Made by a program: the position numbers and the translations under genes | The notes under the pieces: model-generated | Database searches by the model: none | Told to the model about the DNA's origin: nothing | What the model saw: the letters and a program-made list of their open reading frames with translations, nothing else | From: Sphagnum compactum | Taxonomy: Eukaryota > Bryophyta > Sphagnopsida > Sphagnales | Reading direction: 5' to 3' | NCBI GenBank assembly: GCA_965153455.1 | Contig: OZ234496.1 | Coordinates: 7,883,207 to 7,947,206, forward strand | Length of the DNA stretch: 64,000 nt | Shown here: one piece after another, positions 60,701 through 64,000 of the stretch | How the letters are laid out: the number at the start of each line of letters is the position of its first letter | How positions within the stretch are numbered: position 1 is the first letter of the stretch

Positions 60701-61310
60701 GTTGTAATCCTTTTATTATTATTTTGTTGACAACCCTAAGAAGTTTATGGAGTTTATAAAGCTTGTTGAAATTTTGGAAACGAAAAGCTTTAAGTTGTTA
60801 AAGAATGTGAAGACTTGGTGAATCTCCATGTTGAACTCATTGAAATGTGTCATGGTTAAGTACAAGGCTTTAATTGTGAAGATGCATTTTAATTGGAAGA
60901 AAACCAAATTTATTGTTATGTGACCTAGAATTAATTTTGACTTTGCCAAGTTTCATGTTTATGTGGATGCAATGAATCTTGCTAAGGTTTAATTGTTTTG
61001 CCTCTCTACTGATCCAATTTCCAACTTCGATGATCTTGCATTTGACAAGAATTTGCTATCACATTTTCATAATGTTTTGTTTTTTTCTTGGTGTTTAGAT
61101 CTTAATGATCTTCAAGAGTTTCTTGGTTTTAAGATAATAAGATGGATTTATTTTATCCACTTTCACACCATAGTAAATCATGGGTATTGGATCAAAGTTG
61201 ATCAAGATGCTTATTGTTGCAAGGAAGAACTTGTGTGTTGAACTAACCCAAGCTTTGATTTCAAAATTGCAAAGGCGGTTCCCTAAACATGAAGTTATGA
61301 TGGCCTTTGT
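57721..61310. other. Spacer, no gene recognised
   Basis: Mostly AT-rich. 58520-58612 is dense in GTTCCC(A/T)A words, like 13.3-13.4 kb. Frames at 60079-60276 and 60993-61241 show no similarity I recognise and are probably transposon debris. Confidence 0.4.
59183..59291 (+). repeat. Three-copy 36-bp tandem repeat
   Basis: GTGGCACTAAATGACTGTTG with TTGAATGTTTTA repeats at 59183, 59219 and 59255. It reads as VALNDCCTLNVL on the plus strand, within a 104-codon frame (59084-59398) with no other similarity. Confidence 0.85.
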
Positions 61311-61311
61311 G

Positions 61312-62800
61312 TTGGCACATAATGTCAACAACTCTTAGTTTAAGTTATGATTCATTAGTTAAATCAATGAACATTGTTGATTAAATATGTAAAGACACGA
61401 TTATTCAAGTTTTCCTTATAAGACCTTCTTCATGTAATTCATTCATTTATTCTTTCTTAAAAGAATCTTCTTGTTGTCAAAGCAAGCTGTTTGATAAAGG
61501 TTTGAAATTTTAAAATCATGTCAATGATATTTTTTGATCAAATTTGGAAACAAATTGCTCTTTTTACCTCTTAATCAACAAGAAGTGGAGTTATTAGTAA
61601 GTTTTGTCCAATGACAAAAACACACCATGGCTTCTTCTTCCATTCAAATTTATCAAATAAATAAATTGTATGGCACAAATCATGCCACATGGAGTAGGAA
61701 TATTGAAATGTTTTTCATTTCATTGGAACAATGGGGCTTGTAGTTGATGGAAACCAACCTAATCTTGGCCCATTTGCTCCTATTAAATTAGTAGATTAGA
61801 TATCAAAAGATTTTAAAGCAAGTGCTAATATCAATTTTCATTGCAAAAGAAAACAATTACTTTGGTTGAAATCTCTTATAACATCCAAAGAACTTTGGGA
61901 TAAGATTTTGAAAATTATGAACTTTTTAATTTTGCGTCACAAATTTATTTTCACAAAAATTTAATTCATTTCACATTAACATAATCAAAATAGACTAATG
62001 AGTTTTTTGAAAAGTGGCAAAACACTCTTGAAAAAGCTTTTACAATAGGATTAAATTTTACTAAACAACAAGTTTCATTGTTTTGTTCATGTCTTCCTTC
62101 TTCATTGCAGGGTTTTGTTTCAATTCAAGGAGGCATACCAAATCTAAATCTACAATCAATAATGGTAACCATCAAACAAGCAGAATCAACATTAAAATTA
62201 GAATTTGGAAATGAAAAGCAACAAAATGTGAATATTTTGACAAAAACAAATCCGAAAAAATTATTACATTTACAATCAACATACCAAAAATCATTTTCTA
62301 AACAATCAAAACCAACAAAAATTTCACAAAAACAATTGCGGCAAACCATCGCACATTATTCCAAATCGTAAAGAAAGAACAAAAGATTAATCGATTGAAA
62401 TATATAAACCACATTCCTTTGCATATAAATTTCTAAATCCACAAGTTAATGCCACTTCAAATAATGAAGAAACACATTATTTTGTTATTTACTTTTACTT
62501 CACATTTGAATTTTTATGATACCCAGTAAATTGATTTTGGAGCCACATAACATATGACTATTCGAAAAAATGATTCCACTAATTACCAAACATTGTCACA
62601 ACCTCAAACCATTTTTATAGCAAATGATGGACAACAACAAGCTTTTGGGATTGGATCCATTTCCATGCCTTTAAACATTGGGAAAACAATTTCCATTGAT
62701 AATGTTCTCCATCTTAATTTACTAAAAATAATTATTATTTGTTAGCAAAATGGACATTAATACAAAAGTGGGGTGCAATTCATTTGCCTAAATCACTATA
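61312..62800 (+). mobile_element. Ty1/copia retrotransposon gag-protease relic
   Basis: Plus-strand pieces match copia-type Gag and protease. Near 61628 IQIYQINKLYGTNHATWSRN resembles the Gag start. 62078-62371 carries the LPSSLQGFVSIQ...LNLQSIM stretch of Gag. Around 62527 a DFGAT-like sequence followed by HMTIRKNDSTNYQTL and later ISIDNVLHLNLLK resembles the aspartic protease region (normally DSGAT). Stops interrupt all frames, and integrase, RT and RNase H do not follow. A TGTTGGCACATAATGTCAAC at 61312 could be an LTR start, but no matching right LTR is in the window. Confidence 0.72.
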
Positions 62801-62899
62801 TGACCTTAAAAATGAAATAAGTACATTGCATTTTAACGATTTCACTTTGGTTAAAGTTATTTCATTATAGGGTCATTATGTAAACATCATGTTTCACTA

Positions 62900-64000
62900 T
62901 TAGTTGACATAATTCAATGTTATAATTTATTATGGTAAATCAGTTTATTTTTATGTTGTTTTAAATATCCTAACCTATTATAGGTTATACCTTATGTTAT
63001 TTTAAACTATTTTAAATTATTTTAAATTATACCCTAAGTTATTACCTGGGCTATTATAAATTGATATACTTCAAATTATACCTTAAGATATTATAGGTTA
63101 TTATAAATTAATATACCCTAGGTTATAACCTAGACTATTAGAAGTTATTAGGATGAAAGCACATTAAGGTGTAATATTTTCCAACATATTTGGAGTCCAT
63201 ACTAGTTTTCAAATAAAAATCCATATACATTGTAGCAAACTACATTATATTGCACAAGTCATATGGCAAGGTTAAACAATGTTTTTTTTTTAAATTTAGA
63301 TTTTATCGATGAAAGATAATTGTATCAAGAATTTACATTTAAAAAATGAGAAGTTGAATTATTAATTCCAGTCAATAAAAGACTTTTTTTTAAATCAATA
63401 TTTCATCATATATTTCAATTTACGATTTTCAAAAGAATTCAAAATTGTCCTCCTTTGTATTAGTGGCATCACACTACTTTCCACGTTAAAAAAATCATTC
63501 AACTAAACATTTTAATAAATATGTTGAGTCTATAATCATATGATATGACTATGATGCAAGTTTTTAACACTTCAAAACCATTATACTTTAAAATATCATA
63601 GGTTATATCATAACTTATTGTAGGCTTTTTATTTTATGTTATTTTGAACTAATCTATTTAATTAACCATGGGTTATACCTTAGGTTATTTTATTTTAAAT
63701 TATTCTATGTTATTTCAAATTATACCTTAAGCTATTCAAAGTTATTATGAATTATTATGATTTTCTTTTTTCTAAAATATAATAACTTAAAAAACCTACA
63801 GTTAAAAAGTAACACATTAAAAAATAACATATAACAACTTAAAGTATAATCATTTAAAATATTTAATAATAGCTTTAGTAAAATAGCCTAAAATAATAAT
63901 AAATGGCCTACAATAGAATAACCAAAAATATCCTATGATAAATAACTTAAAATAACTTACGTTATTATAGCTTAGAATAACCAATAATAACCTACAGTAT
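62900..64000. repeat. AT-rich degenerate repeat zone with an orientation switch
   Basis: 62930-63170 and 63590-63765 are built of words like GGTTATACCTTA(A/G)GTTATTTTAAATTAT. From about 63775 to the window end the complementary words dominate (ATAACTTAAAATAACC, AATAACCTACAGT). The zone continues beyond the window. No coding content. Confidence 0.6.

Noticed and set aside
1-64000. CRISPR arrays, bacterial operons or phage modules
   Set aside because: The window is plainly plant nuclear DNA; the tandem repeats lack repeat-spacer structure.

Overview
Nuclear DNA of a land plant. The evidence is spliceosomal introns with GT-AG (and one GC-AG) borders, a plastid fatty-acid enzyme with a transit peptide, a P-class PPR-SMR protein, a plant-type receptor kinase, plant GIPC-sphingolipid glycosylation, and short stretches of TTTAGGG, the plant telomere unit. 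Low gene density, short introns (about 80-630 bp), AT-rich repeat-laden spacers and a receptor architecture I do not know from flowering plants make a seed-free plant (fern, lycophyte or bryophyte) plausible, but the species cannot be fixed from sequence alone.

Layout. 1-8.2 kb is decayed transposon DNA: a Ty3/gypsy pol relic and a CACTA Tnp2 relic, both on the minus strand, then two tandem arrays. 8.6-31 kb is a richer gene island. It holds a phytocyanin-receptor-kinase fusion (+), a PPR-SMR gene (+), plastid KAS III (-) and Elongator subunit ELP2 (-); the first two converge on the last two. 31-36 kb holds a perfect 23-bp palindrome, a Helitron Rep relic (-), a broken copy of an ERD7/senescence-domain gene (+) and a 36/39-bp minisatellite. 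37-40.5 kb is a seven-exon flavin monooxygenase (+). 45.1-47.3 kb is a six-exon PMP22/Mpv17-family gene (-). 48-55 kb is AT-rich spacer. 55.3-57.0 kb is an intronless IPUT1-type GT8 glucuronosyltransferase (-). 57.7-64 kb is spacer with a Ty1/copia gag-protease relic (+) and an AT-rich repeat zone whose orientation flips.

I built the exon models by hand by joining reading frames at splice sites and checking phase. They give uninterrupted proteins: RLK 688 aa, PPR-SMR 901 aa, KAS III 439 aa, ELP2 918 aa, FMO 471 aa, PMP22-like 175 aa, IPUT1-like 581 aa. The genes do not form a pathway; they are ordinary neighbours serving membrane signalling, organelle RNA metabolism, plastid lipid synthesis, tRNA modification, S/N-oxygenation, peroxisomal membrane and sphingolipid glycosylation.

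The best candidate for something undescribed is the gene at 9.07-11.37 kb. It encodes an extracellular phytocyanin (cupredoxin) domain, a transmembrane helix and an apparently catalytic lectin-RLK-like kinase in one reading frame.
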